Part shown: positions 24,504 to 32,657 of the stretch, in pieces
How the letters are laid out: each line of letters begins with the position of its first letter
Position numbering within the stretch: the first letter of the stretch is position 1
NCBI RefSeq assembly: GCF_002931075.1
Contig: NZ_PSTQ01000003.1
Span: forward strand, 124,001 to 188,000
Source: Pseudoclavibacter sp. AY1F1
GTDB taxonomy: Bacteria > Actinomycetota > Actinomycetes > Actinomycetales > Microbacteriaceae
Reading direction: 5' to 3'
Length of the DNA stretch: 64,000 bases
The notes under the pieces: model-generated
Databases searched by the model: none
What the model was told of the DNA's origin: nothing
Seen by the model: only the letters and a program-made list of their open reading frames with translations
Made by a program: the position numbers and the translations under genes

Positions 24504-25616
24504 GTGAACCTTCGCGCCCCCGCCCTCATCGCCCTCGCCGGACTCTCGACGCTTGCCCTCGCTGCCTGCTCTGGCCCCGCGGCCGGCACCGATGCATCCG
24601 CTGCCCCCACCGCGGATGGTGAGGCGTTCACGGTCGTCGCGACGACAACGCAGGTCGCCGACTTCACGCGCGAGCTCACCGACGGCCTGAACGTCGAGGT
24701 CACGCAGCTCCTCCAGCCAGGGATGAGCGCACACAGCTTCGAGCCGACCCCCGCTGATCTCGTCGCGCTCGGCTCGGCCGACCTTGTCGTCTCGAGCGGC
24801 GCTGGCCTCGAGGAGTGGCTCGACGCGGCCGTTTCGTCGAGCGGATACGCGGGCGAGGTAGTGGATGCATCCGCCAACGTCACCCTCTCGGGCAGCCACG
24901 AGCACGACCACGGCGAGGAAGCGCATGCCGAGGAAGGCCACGACCACGCCGAGGGCGAAGAGCACAGCCACGAAGAAGAGACCCACGCCGAGGAAGCACA
25001 CGCCGAGGAAGCCCACGCCGACGAAGAGGCCCACGGCGAAGGCAACCCGCACACGTGGACCTCGCCCGCCAACGCCAAGCTCATGGCAGCCGAGATCGCG
25101 GCGCACCTCGAGGAGCTGCCCGGCATCGACGCCGCCGCGGTGCAGGCGAACGCCGACGCGTACGACGGAGAGCTGACCGAGCTCGACACGTGGATCGCCG
25201 CGAACGTCGAGGCCGTGCCGGAGGCCGAGCGGGTTGTTGTCACCAACCACGACGCGCTCCACTACTACCTAGAGCAGTACGGCATCACGTTCGTCGGTTC
25301 GATCATGCCGAGCTTCGACGACAGCGCCGAGCCGAGCGCGGCCGAGATCGACGCCCTCATCGCCGAGATCAAGGAGCACAACGTGAAAGCGATCTTCACG
25401 GAGACGCAGCTCTCTCCCCAGAACGCGGAGACCATCGCCGCGCAGACTGGCGCGAAGGTCTTCTCGGGCGACCAGGCCTTGGCGACGGATGCACTCGGCG
25501 AGCCGGGTACCCCGACCGGCACGTATGTCGGTGCGACGGTGCACAATACTCAGATGATCATCGAATCCTGGGGCGCTACCGCGACCGACGTGCCTGAGGT
25601 GCTTGCGCAGCAGTGA
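24504..25616 (+). CDS. znuA: Zinc ABC transporter substrate-binding lipoprotein
   Basis: A 370-aa solute-binding protein of the cluster A-1 metal family. A lipobox (LALAACSG) makes it a membrane-anchored lipoprotein. Metal ligands are expected in GMSAHSFEPTP, NPHTWTSP, VVTNHDALHYY and the C-terminal Asp/Glu region. Between the first two is a ~50-residue His/Glu/Asp-rich loop (HEHDHGEEAHAEEGHDH and onward), a hallmark of zinc-specific rather than manganese-specific members. It is the first gene of a five-gene zinc-uptake operon and starts at GTG six bases after the -10 element. Confidence 0.93.
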   Translation: MNLRAPALIALAGLSTLALAACSGPAAGTDASAAPTADGEAFTVVATTTQVADFTRELTDGLNVEVTQLLQPGMSAHSFEPTPADLVALGSADLVVSSGAGLEEWLDAAVSSSGYAGEVVDASANVTLSGSHEHDHGEEAHAEEGHDHAEGEEHSHEEETHAEEAHAEEAHADEEAHGEGNPHTWTSPANAKLMAAEIAAHLEELPGIDAAAVQANADAYDGELTELDTWIAANVEAVPEAERVVVTNHDALHYYLEQYGITFVGSIMPSFDDSAEPSAAEIDALIAEIKEHNVKAIFTETQLSPQNAETIAAQTGAKVFSGDQALATDALGEPGTPTGTYVGATVHNTQMIIESWGATATDVPEVLAQQ

Positions 25617-26422
25617 CGCATCCAAGCCCCCTCGTCTCGTACCGCGACGCCTCCATTGCCTATGGCAGGGAGGCGCCCGCGCTGACCGGTGTGTCGTTCG
25701 AGGTGGGGGAGGGCGACGCGGTTGCGCTGCTCGGCCCGAACGGTGCCGGCAAGTCGACGCTGCTGCAGTCGCTCCTCGGCCTGCTGCCCACCACCGGCAT
25801 GGCCGAGGTGCTTGGCGCGACGCCCGGGGCGCGTGCCTCCGACGTGGGCTACTTGCCGCAGTCGACGCACATCGACCCAGACTTCCCCGTTTCGCTGCGC
25901 CAGGTCGTCATGATGGGGCGCTACCGCCGCATGGGCCTTTTCCGCTGGCCGAGCGCCGCCGACCGTGAGGTCGTGCGCGGCTCGATCGAGACGGTTGGTC
26001 TGACCGAGCTGGCGAACACGACCTTCGGCGAGCTTTCCGGCGGGCAGCGTCAGCGTGGACTGCTGGCGCGTGCCCTCGCGACCGAGCCGAAGCTCATCCT
26101 GCTCGACGAGCCCTTCAACGGCCTCGACCGCGCGAACCGGGATGCGCTCATCGCGACCCTGCTTCGTCTCCGCGAGACGGGGGTCGGCATCGTCGTCTCG
26201 ACGCACGACCTGGAGCTCGCCCACGAGGTGTGCTCGCACGTGCTGCTGCTCAACGGACGGCAGATCGCGGGTGGCCCCATCTCGGATGCGCTGACGGATG
26301 TTGCGCTCGCGGCCGCCTTCTCCGGTACGTCCGCCGACACGGAAGCGCATGGCGGCGCCCACGGCACGCTTTGCGCGCCGGGTGGCGAGGACGCCGAAGA
26401 GCACGAGCGGGCGCGGGTGTGA
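25613..26422 (+). CDS. znuC: Zinc ABC transporter ATP-binding protein
   Basis: A 269-aa ATPase. Walker A is GPNGAGKST, the Q-loop region is YLPQSTHIDPDFPVSLRQVV (typical of metal ABC ATPases), the signature is LSGGQRQR, Walker B is LILLDEPFNGLD and the H-loop is VSTHD. The C-terminal ~30 residues contain scattered His, Glu and Cys (EAHGGAHGTLCAPGGEDAEE), which might bind metal. The GTG overlaps the znuA stop (GTGA). It energises the two permeases downstream. Confidence 0.93.
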   Translation: MTHPSPLVSYRDASIAYGREAPALTGVSFEVGEGDAVALLGPNGAGKSTLLQSLLGLLPTTGMAEVLGATPGARASDVGYLPQSTHIDPDFPVSLRQVVMMGRYRRMGLFRWPSAADREVVRGSIETVGLTELANTTFGELSGGQRQRGLLARALATEPKLILLDEPFNGLDRANRDALIATLLRLRETGVGIVVSTHDLELAHEVCSHVLLLNGRQIAGGPISDALTDVALAAAFSGTSADTEAHGGAHGTLCAPGGEDAEEHERARV

Positions 26423-27339
26423 CCGACCTCTCTGTCCTGCTGCAGCTGCCGTTTGTGCAGAGCGCGGCCATCGCCATCATCGTGCTCGCCGTGGCGAGTG
26501 CAGTCGTCGGCACGGCGCTCGCGCTGCGTGGCCTCGAGTTCCTCAGCGACGGGCTTGTGCACTCCGTGTTCCCCGGCGTGGTGATCGGCTTCATTGCGGC
26601 CGGCACCGACGGCGTCTACGTCGGCGCTGGCATCGCGGCGCTTGTCGCGACGGTCGCGCTGACCATCGCGTCGGCGCGCGGCATCGGCTCGGATGCCACC
26701 ATCGCGGTGGTGCTCGCCGGTGCGTTCTCGCTCGGTATCGTCATCGTCTCGCGCAGCGTCGACGACTACGCGTCCGGCCTCGAGCATCTGTTGTTCGGGC
26801 AGCTCCTCACCGTGTCGAGCGCCGACATCGTCGCTATCTGCGTGCTTGGCGGTGCCGCGGTCCTTCTTGTCGTCGGCACTTGGAAAGAGCAGCTGCTCGT
26901 GTCCTTCGACCGCAAGCAGGCGCAGGCCTCCGGCATGCGGGTGCTCGCCTACGAGCTGGTCCTTAACGTCGCCATCGCGCTGGTGGTCGTCGCGGCCGCG
27001 CGGGCTGTTGGCAACCTCTTGGTGCTCGCGCTGCTGATCGTGCCCGTCGCGGTCGCGCGCCTCCTCGTGCGCCGCGTGTGGACGATCGTCGCGGTCTCGC
27101 TGCTCGTCTCGGTCGGCTGCGGACTCCTCGGCCTGTGGGCCGGGCTCTGGCTGTCGCTGGATGCGGGCATCCAGGCGTCCCCGAGCGCCGTGCTCGTGCT
27201 GGTGCTCGTTGCGCTCTACCTCGTTGTCGTCGCGGTGACGAGGCTCGTGGCCCTCGGCTCCTCGAGTCGGCGGCGCTCCGAGGCGACCCGGGTTGCCGCG
27301 CCCTCGGGTGACGCGGTCATTCCGGAGGTGGTCTCGTAA
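26419..27339 (+). CDS. znuB: Zinc ABC transporter permease (ABC-3), first copy
   Basis: A 306-aa membrane permease of the ABC-3 family with about eight helices. Typical phrases are LRGLEFLSDGLVHSVFPGVV, DDYASGLEHLLFGQLLTVS and RAVGNLLVLALLIVPVAVAR. Its GTG overlaps the znuC stop (GTGA). A second permease gene follows directly, so the channel is probably a heterodimer, as in TroCD or MntCD-type systems, rather than the ZnuB homodimer. Confidence 0.88.
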   Translation: MTDLSVLLQLPFVQSAAIAIIVLAVASAVVGTALALRGLEFLSDGLVHSVFPGVVIGFIAAGTDGVYVGAGIAALVATVALTIASARGIGSDATIAVVLAGAFSLGIVIVSRSVDDYASGLEHLLFGQLLTVSSADIVAICVLGGAAVLLVVGTWKEQLLVSFDRKQAQASGMRVLAYELVLNVAIALVVVAAARAVGNLLVLALLIVPVAVARLLVRRVWTIVAVSLLVSVGCGLLGLWAGLWLSLDAGIQASPSAVLVLVLVALYLVVVAVTRLVALGSSSRRRSEATRVAAPSGDAVIPEVVS

Positions 27340-27341
27340 CC

Positions 27342-28178
27342 GTGGACTACTTCTCCCTCGCCCTCCTCACTGGCGCCCTTGTCGGCCTCCTCAGTGGCCT
27401 CGTCGGCGTGCTTGTGCTGCTGCGCCAGCGAGCGTTCTACACGGTCGCCCTCACGCACGCGACGTTCCCCGGCGGCGTCTTCGCGGCCGTCGCGGGAATC
27501 AACATCGTCGTGGGCGCATCGATCTTCAGCCTGCTGCTTGTGGCGCTCATGGCGGCGCTGTCTCGCCTGCCGAGGCAGGGCAAGCAGGTCGCTGCTGGCA
27601 TCATCCTGAGCTTCGGGTACGCGCTCGGCATGCTGTTTGCATCCCTCAACCGGGGCCAGTCGGTGCGCGTCGATTCGTACCTGACGGGTTCGATCCTCGC
27701 CATGAATCCCACCAATGTATGGCTGCTGGGCGCAGCTCTGGCGGTGGTCGTCGCCGTGTACGCGCTGTTCGGCAAGGAGCTGCTGTTCTCGAGCTTCGAC
27801 GCTCGTGGCTTCCGCGCGGCCGGGTTCCGCGAGGGCACATGGGACCTCGTGGCCCTGGCCCTCATCACGCTCACGGTTGTCGTCGCGATGCCGGCTATCG
27901 GGTCGATCCTCGCGATCGCCATGATCGCCGCGCCGGCGGCAGCGGCCAGGCTGCTCACGAAGCGCATCGGGTGGATGCTCACCCTCTCTTGCGTGTTCGG
28001 CGTCACGGCCGCGGTGGTCGGCCTGCAGGTCTCACGGTCGCTGTCGTTCGCGGCCGGCGGGTCGATGGCCCTCACCGCGGTCGCGATCTTCGTGATCGCG
28101 TTGTGCATGAAGGGGATCACGCAGCGGTTCGCGCAGGGCGTCTCGCACCGCGCATCCGCCCCCGGTATGGTCGGCTGA
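27342..28178 (+). CDS. Zinc ABC transporter permease (ABC-3), second copy
   Basis: A 278-aa ABC-3 permease, starting two bases after the preceding stop. Family blocks include LVGVLVLLRQRAFYTVALTH, SYLTGSILAMNPTNVWLLG, FSSFDARGFRAAGFREG and ATPAIGSILAIAMIAAPAAA-like segments near residues 185-205. It pairs with the preceding permease. Confidence 0.88.
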   Translation: MDYFSLALLTGALVGLLSGLVGVLVLLRQRAFYTVALTHATFPGGVFAAVAGINIVVGASIFSLLLVALMAALSRLPRQGKQVAAGIILSFGYALGMLFASLNRGQSVRVDSYLTGSILAMNPTNVWLLGAALAVVVAVYALFGKELLFSSFDARGFRAAGFREGTWDLVALALITLTVVVAMPAIGSILAIAMIAAPAAAARLLTKRIGWMLTLSCVFGVTAAVVGLQVSRSLSFAAGGSMALTAVAIFVIALCMKGITQRFAQGVSHRASAPGMVG

Positions 28179-28179
28179 T

Positions 28180-28647
28180 ATGAGTGACGAGACGAACGGC
28201 GAGGGCGGCGCTACCGCCGCGGCACCCGCGGCACCCGCGGCCCCCGTCAAGCGGAACACTCGGCAGCGGGAGGCTGTGCGCCGAGCCCTGGCGGAGTCGC
28301 CGGAGTTCGTGAGCGCCCAGGTGCTGCACCAGCGGCTCTCTGCTGCGGGGGAGCGCATCGGGCTCGCGACCGTGTACCGCACGCTCGGCGCGCTCAGTGA
28401 GAGCGAAGAGGCCGATTCGCTGCAGAACGCCGAGGGCGAAGTCGTCTATCGGGCCTGCGAGATGGGCGAACACCACCATCACCTCATCTGCCGAAACTGC
28501 GGGGCCGCCGTCGAGATCACGGCCGACCCGGTCGAGCAGTGGGCATCGAGCGTCGCCGCTGAGCACGGCTACACGCAAGCGAGGCACGTCGTCGACATCT
28601 TCGGCCTCTGCCCGAAGTGCTCGGCGCTCGCGGAAGCGCAGGCGTAA
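28180..28647 (+). CDS. zur: Fur-family zinc uptake regulator
   Basis: A 155-aa Fur-family repressor. An unusual Ala/Pro-rich N-terminal extension of ~20 residues precedes the winged helix (TRQREAVRRALAESPEFVSA, RIGLATVYRTLGALSES). The metal and dimerisation domain has the histidine cluster EHHHHLICRNC and a second pair CPKC, giving a CxxC...CxxC structural zinc site. Position as the last gene of the znu operon, with a Zur-like palindrome at its promoter, supports zinc-dependent autorepression. Confidence 0.9.
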   Translation: MSDETNGEGGATAAAPAAPAAPVKRNTRQREAVRRALAESPEFVSAQVLHQRLSAAGERIGLATVYRTLGALSESEEADSLQNAEGEVVYRACEMGEHHHHLICRNCGAAVEITADPVEQWASSVAAEHGYTQARHVVDIFGLCPKCSALAEAQA

Positions 28648-28726
28648 CAGTTCTCCGGCGCGCACGCCGCGCCCCGCGCAGTCCGTGCACCGTCCCTGCC
28701 GGAACCGGTGCTTGAAAACCACTGCC

Positions 28727-28806
28727 TCCTCGCGATCCCGCGACAGACCTGGGGCCTTCGCAGGCAGTTCCCGCGCGAGGGATGCACGAGGCCCAGGTCT
28801 GTGGTT
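28727..28806. repeat. Long imperfect inverted repeat between convergent genes
   Basis: ACAGACCTGGGGCC (28743-28756) pairs with GGCCCAGGTCTGT (28790-28802) with one bulge. Outer AACCAC (28727-28732) and GTGGTT (28801-28806) extend the symmetry. The ~33-bp centre also holds partly complementary CCTC/GAGG segments. It lies between zur and the convergent amidase gene and may be a terminator or a small repeat element. Confidence 0.55.
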
Positions 28807-28860
28807 CGTGCCGAGGGGCCTTGGGGTTGTGCAGGCGGTTTGGGCGCTCCAAGCTTGGCG

Positions 28861-29685
28861 CTACGGGCGCAGGTCCTTCAGGTAGGTGTTGACCTCGCGG
28901 GCGTTGGCCACTTCAGAGGACAAGAATTCAGCGTTCAGCAGCTCGGTCTCCTCGCGGCCGGCGATGGCGAGGGTGTTGCCGTAGGGGCTCGCGATGGTGC
29001 TCAGCCCCGTGAATCCCGGGCCAGAGTGGTTCGCGTACGCGATGTACAGGCCGTTCTCGAGGGCTCGTACCGGCACCATGTGGGTGGAGATGACCTCGGC
29101 GTTGTAGGTGTGGCCGGGCTCGCCGCCCGCGACGTCGCCCGTCGAGGGGACGGCCGTCGGGATGAGCAGCGCCTCGGCGCCCGCGACGGCCGCGCGGCGT
29201 GCGATCTCGGGAAACTCGATGTCGTAGCAGATGGCGAGCGCGACCCTCAGGCCGGCGATCTCGACGACCTCGGCGGGCGCATCGCCGAGGTCGAAGACCT
29301 CCTGCTCTTCCCCGCCGAAGAGGTTCGACTTGCGGTAGCGGGTGAGCTCGTTGCCGTCGCTCGCGAAGAGCGACGCCGAGATGAAGCGGCGCTCCGTGGT
29401 GGCGTTGGCGGCGAACCCAGCTGAGCGCTCGATCGTGTGCTCGACGGTGGATGCGACGATCGCGATCCGCAGGTCGGCGGCGATCTGCGCGATGCGCTCG
29501 CGGATGGCCGAGCCGTCCTCGCCGGCGACCTTCGCGGGGGCGTACCCGGTGGCGAAGAGTTCGGGCGTGACGAGGATGTCGGAACCGGCGGCGGCCGCCC
29601 GCTCCGCGAACGAGCGCAGGACCTTGAGGTTGTCGTCGACCGCGCCAACGGCGCCCTGTGCCTGCAGTACGGAAATCAGCGCCAT
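28861..29685 (-). CDS. Carbon-nitrogen hydrolase (nitrilase superfamily)
   Basis: A 274-aa cytoplasmic amidase-type enzyme. The Glu-Lys-Cys triad is visible as Glu42 (TPELFATGY), Lys119 (RYRKSNLFG) and Cys153 (AICYDIEFPE). Members hydrolyse amides, carbamyl groups or nitriles; the short form resembles aliphatic or omega amidases. The start at 29685 has GAGG six bases upstream. It is divergent from an NCS1 permease operon across a 155-bp gap with a strong palindrome, which suggests shared control and use of a nitrogenous compound (inference). Confidence 0.88.
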   Translation of the reverse strand: MALISVLQAQGAVGAVDDNLKVLRSFAERAAAAGSDILVTPELFATGYAPAKVAGEDGSAIRERIAQIAADLRIAIVASTVEHTIERSAGFAANATTERRFISASLFASDGNELTRYRKSNLFGGEEQEVFDLGDAPAEVVEIAGLRVALAICYDIEFPEIARRAAVAGAEALLIPTAVPSTGDVAGGEPGHTYNAEVISTHMVPVRALENGLYIAYANHSGPGFTGLSTIASPYGNTLAIAGREETELLNAEFLSSEVANAREVNTYLKDLRP

Positions 29686-29754
29686 TGCCAGCCTCACATC
29701 GTTGGGGTTGTCACTCGAAGTGCGCCCGTTCGGGTGCCCTTCGAGAAGTATCTC

Positions 29755-29808
29755 TTGACACGGTCGGGGAACAGCTTCAGGATAGCCGAAACCGAAATGA
29801 ATTCGGTT
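29755..29808 (+). promoter_or_regulatory. Promoter-like TTGACA and 19-bp palindromic operator
   Basis: A consensus -35 TTGACA lies at 29755-29760. AACCGAAATGAATTCGGTT (29790-29808) is a perfect 7-bp inverted repeat with a 5-bp centre, nested in a further CGAAACC...GGTTTCG pair (29787-29793, 29814-29820). It sits between the divergent amidase and permease operons and is a good candidate for a dimeric repressor site; the TetR regulator at 32658 is the nearest candidate. Confidence 0.55.
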
Positions 29809-29840
29809 GATCTGGTTTCGACAGCGAAGGCAGGACCCCC

Positions 29841-30014
29841 ATGGACATGCGCGACCCGGAGATCACCGCAGATCTCGCGAGACGACTCGACACTATCGCG
29901 AACGCCGAAGCAGGCGACGTCGCGCACGACCCCTTGAGCGGCCGTGACATCGGACTCTTCACGCTCACCTGCGTCGCCCTCGTGGCCGTCGGCGCGCTCG
30001 TGGTGATCCTGTGA
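29841..30014 (+). CDS. 57-aa single-helix membrane protein coupled to NCS1 permease
   Basis: A small gene encoding 57 residues: an acidic, soluble N-terminal helix (MDMRDPEITADLARRLDT), a linker, and one membrane helix (about 38-57, IGLFTLTCVALVAVGALVVI). Its stop codon overlaps the GTG of the following permease (GTGA), and AGGA lies upstream of the ATG. The tight coupling suggests a small accessory subunit or stabiliser of the transporter. No family is recognised. Confidence 0.6.
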   Translation: MDMRDPEITADLARRLDTIANAEAGDVAHDPLSGRDIGLFTLTCVALVAVGALVVIL

Positions 30015-31513
30015 GCGGCGCCGAGAAGCGCGGAGGAGCCGCGCGAAAGGTCGAAGGCGCATCCGCCGAACTCGACCAGGCCGCGACCTTCGGCTCGCTT
30101 CCGCTCCTCAAGAAGGAGCGCATCTGGTCAGGCTGGGACTACAGCTGGGTCAACCTCAGCCTGGCGATCGCGACGTGGGCGTTCCTCGTCGGCGGCTCGA
30201 CGGCGCTGCTCGTCGGGTTCCAGGACGGCATCGCCGCGATGGTCATCGGCAACGCGATCGGCCTCGGCATCATGGTGCCTGCCGCGACCGCCGCGAGCGC
30301 ACGCTTCGGCGTCGAGCAGTACACGATCCTGCGGCCCGTGTTCGGGCTCATCGGCGTCGGAGTGCTGGTGTTCACGGTCATCCTCGTCACCGAGATGGGC
30401 TGGTCGTCGCTGCTGGCGATCATGGTGGGGCGGGCCGTCACGCAGGTCGCCAACGGGGCCGCGGGCACCGACTTCGGCTCTGGCAGCTTCCTCGTGACCG
30501 TCGTAGGCCTCGTCGCGATCCTCATCGCGTGGCTCATCCTGTCGCGCGGACCCGTCACGATCGGCAAGCTCAACCGCTTCGTGGCGCCGGGGCTCGTGCT
30601 CGTCACCGTCTTCATGCTGTTCTTCCTCGTCGCCAACACGTCCTGGGAGGCACTGTTCGCCGCCGAGCCGCTCGCGCCCTTCGACGAGCCGCAGTTGAAC
30701 TTCATGCTCGCCGTCGAGTTCAACGTGGCGGTCGGCTTCTCCTGGTACCCCGTCATGGGGTCGATGGCCCGCATGACCCGCTCCCCGAAGGCCGCCCTCT
30801 GGCCCGCGTTCACGGGCCTCATCGTCGGCACGCTCGTGGCGCAGATCGTCGGCATGGCGGCGGCGCTCACGCTCGGCGACTCCGACCCCACAGTGTGGAT
30901 GCTGCCCCTCGGTGGTCCGATCCTCGGCGCGTTCATGCTGCTCTTCATCTCCTTCGCGAACATCACGAGCATGTCGTCGATCGTCTACTCGACGGTGCTC
31001 GCCATCAGGCAGGCGAGCGGCAACCTCCTCGGACGCGTGCCCTGGCCCCTGCTGTGTGGCGCGTTCTTCGTGCTCCCCGCGATCCTGACGTTCTTCCCCG
31101 ACTTCATGTACCAGCAGTTCATGGTGTTCGTCACGATCTCCGGCGCCTTCCTCGCCGCCATGTGCGGGGCGATCCTCGCCGACTACTTCGTGCTCCGGCG
31201 TCAGTGGGTTCGCCTCCCCGACCTGTACAAACTTCGCGGCGAGAGCGTGTACCACTTCACGGGCGGCGTGAACTGGGCCGGCATCGTCTCGGTCATCGTC
31301 GGCGCGGCCTTCTACCTGTGGATCTACAACCCGGTGACCCTCGAGACGCATCCGCTGTTCCTGCTGCTCACCGCATCCGCACCCGCCACGGTGCTCTCGG
31401 GAGGCGTCTACCTGCTACTGGCCCAGCTTCTCTACCGGCGCCGCGGCATCGGGGCCTTCACGGACACGGCGACCACGACCACTCACCACACAACCACCCG
31501 GAAAGGGGTCTAA
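30011..31513 (+). CDS. NCS1-family purine/cytosine-type permease
   Basis: A 500-aa transporter of the nucleobase:cation symporter-1 family with twelve hydrophobic segments. The family start KKERIWSGWDYSWVNLSLAI is clear, followed by GNAIGLGIMVPAATAASARF and FVLRRQWVRLPDLYK late in the protein. Members import cytosine, allantoin, hydantoins, hydroxymethylpyrimidine or related rings. Neighbouring amidase and dehydrogenase genes suggest a catabolic role, not proven. A His/Thr run (TTTTHHTTTRKG) ends the protein. Confidence 0.88.
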   Translation: MSGAEKRGGAARKVEGASAELDQAATFGSLPLLKKERIWSGWDYSWVNLSLAIATWAFLVGGSTALLVGFQDGIAAMVIGNAIGLGIMVPAATAASARFGVEQYTILRPVFGLIGVGVLVFTVILVTEMGWSSLLAIMVGRAVTQVANGAAGTDFGSGSFLVTVVGLVAILIAWLILSRGPVTIGKLNRFVAPGLVLVTVFMLFFLVANTSWEALFAAEPLAPFDEPQLNFMLAVEFNVAVGFSWYPVMGSMARMTRSPKAALWPAFTGLIVGTLVAQIVGMAAALTLGDSDPTVWMLPLGGPILGAFMLLFISFANITSMSSIVYSTVLAIRQASGNLLGRVPWPLLCGAFFVLPAILTFFPDFMYQQFMVFVTISGAFLAAMCGAILADYFVLRRQWVRLPDLYKLRGESVYHFTGGVNWAGIVSVIVGAAFYLWIYNPVTLETHPLFLLLTASAPATVLSGGVYLLLAQLLYRRRGIGAFTDTATTTTHHTTTRKGV

Positions 31514-31515
31514 GC

Positions 31516-32607
31516 ATGCGCGCACAGGCGGCAGTTCATTTCGAGGGAAGCAGCGAGCTCGAGATCCGCGAGATCGAGGTCGCTGAGCCGGGGCCCGGCA
31601 CCGTGCTCGTGAAGCTCGGCGCGTCCGGCGTCTGCGGCTCCGACCGTCACGTGCTCGACGGCGACTGGCAGCTGCCCTCGCCCACCGTTATGGGCCACGA
31701 GGGGGCCGGAGAAGTGGTGGCAGCCGGGGCAGGCGTCATCGACGTCGAGCCGGGCGATCACGTCATCCTCAGCTGGTTCTACCCCTGCCGTCGGTGCACG
31801 GCCTGCCTCAGCGGACGCGCCTACGTGTGCACGGGAAGCCGCAGCGAGGAGTGCCTCCTGCCGGACGGCACAACCCCGCTCTCCCTCGACGGCGAGCCCG
31901 TGTACCCGTACCTCACCGCCGGCACGATGAGCGAGTACGCGGTGGTGCCGGAGTCGGCCGCCATCAAGGTGCCGAAGGAGCTGCCGTTCGACGTGGCGAG
32001 CCTCATCGGATGCTCGATCGCGACGGGCGTCGGGACGGTCGTCAATGACGCCGCGGTCGGTGCCGGTGAGTCGGCGGTTGTCGTCGGGGCCGGAGGCGTC
32101 GGACTCAGCATCATCATGGGGCTGCAGCTCGTCGGTGCGAACCCGATCATCGCGATCGACCTCAACGAGGACAAGCTCGCGGCCGCGCGCGAGCTCGGCG
32201 CGACCCACACGATCGTGCCAGGGCAGGATCTCGCCGCCCAGGTCGCCGAGATCACGGGCGGCGGCGCCGAGTACGCGTTCGAGGCCATCGGGCGAGTGCA
32301 GACCATCGAATCGCTGCCCGGTCTCATCGCTCCGGGCGGCACCGCCGTCATCGTCGGACTCCCGCCGGCTGACGCTCCAGTGTCGTTCGATGCCCTCGCG
32401 CTCGCAGAGACCGGGAAACGTCTCATCGGCACCAACTACGGCTCGACCGTGCCTGGCCGTGACTTCCCGAAGCTCGCCGCGCTCTACCTCGCCGGTCGCC
32501 TGCCCGTTGACAAGCTCATCAGCGAGCGCATCCAGCTCAGCGAGGTGAATGAGGCGTTCGAGGCCATGAGGCGAGGCGAGCGGGCCAGAAGCGTCATAGT
32601 CTTTTGA
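31516..32607 (+). CDS. Zinc-dependent alcohol dehydrogenase (MDR family)
   Basis: A 363-aa medium-chain dehydrogenase. Catalytic-zinc ligands are in GVCGSDRHVL and GHEGAGEVV, the structural-zinc cysteines are in CRRCTACLSGRAYVC, and the NAD-binding motif is VVGAGGVGLSIIMGL followed by an acidic residue (IAIDLNEDK), which favours NAD over NADP. Length and layout match class III-like and benzyl-alcohol-type enzymes. It starts two bases after the permease stop codon and is part of the same operon. Confidence 0.9.
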   Translation: MRAQAAVHFEGSSELEIREIEVAEPGPGTVLVKLGASGVCGSDRHVLDGDWQLPSPTVMGHEGAGEVVAAGAGVIDVEPGDHVILSWFYPCRRCTACLSGRAYVCTGSRSEECLLPDGTTPLSLDGEPVYPYLTAGTMSEYAVVPESAAIKVPKELPFDVASLIGCSIATGVGTVVNDAAVGAGESAVVVGAGGVGLSIIMGLQLVGANPIIAIDLNEDKLAAARELGATHTIVPGQDLAAQVAEITGGGAEYAFEAIGRVQTIESLPGLIAPGGTAVIVGLPPADAPVSFDALALAETGKRLIGTNYGSTVPGRDFPKLAALYLAGRLPVDKLISERIQLSEVNEAFEAMRRGERARSVIVF

Positions 32608-32657
32608 GACTGATGCCGGCGCGGGTTGCTGTGCACTGAGAACAAAGGAGTCTGATC

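Noticed and set aside
24108-25262. A 384-codon minus-strand frame across the repeat spacer and znuA
   Set aside because: It is the antisense of znuA plus repeat sequence; low complexity and no family features.
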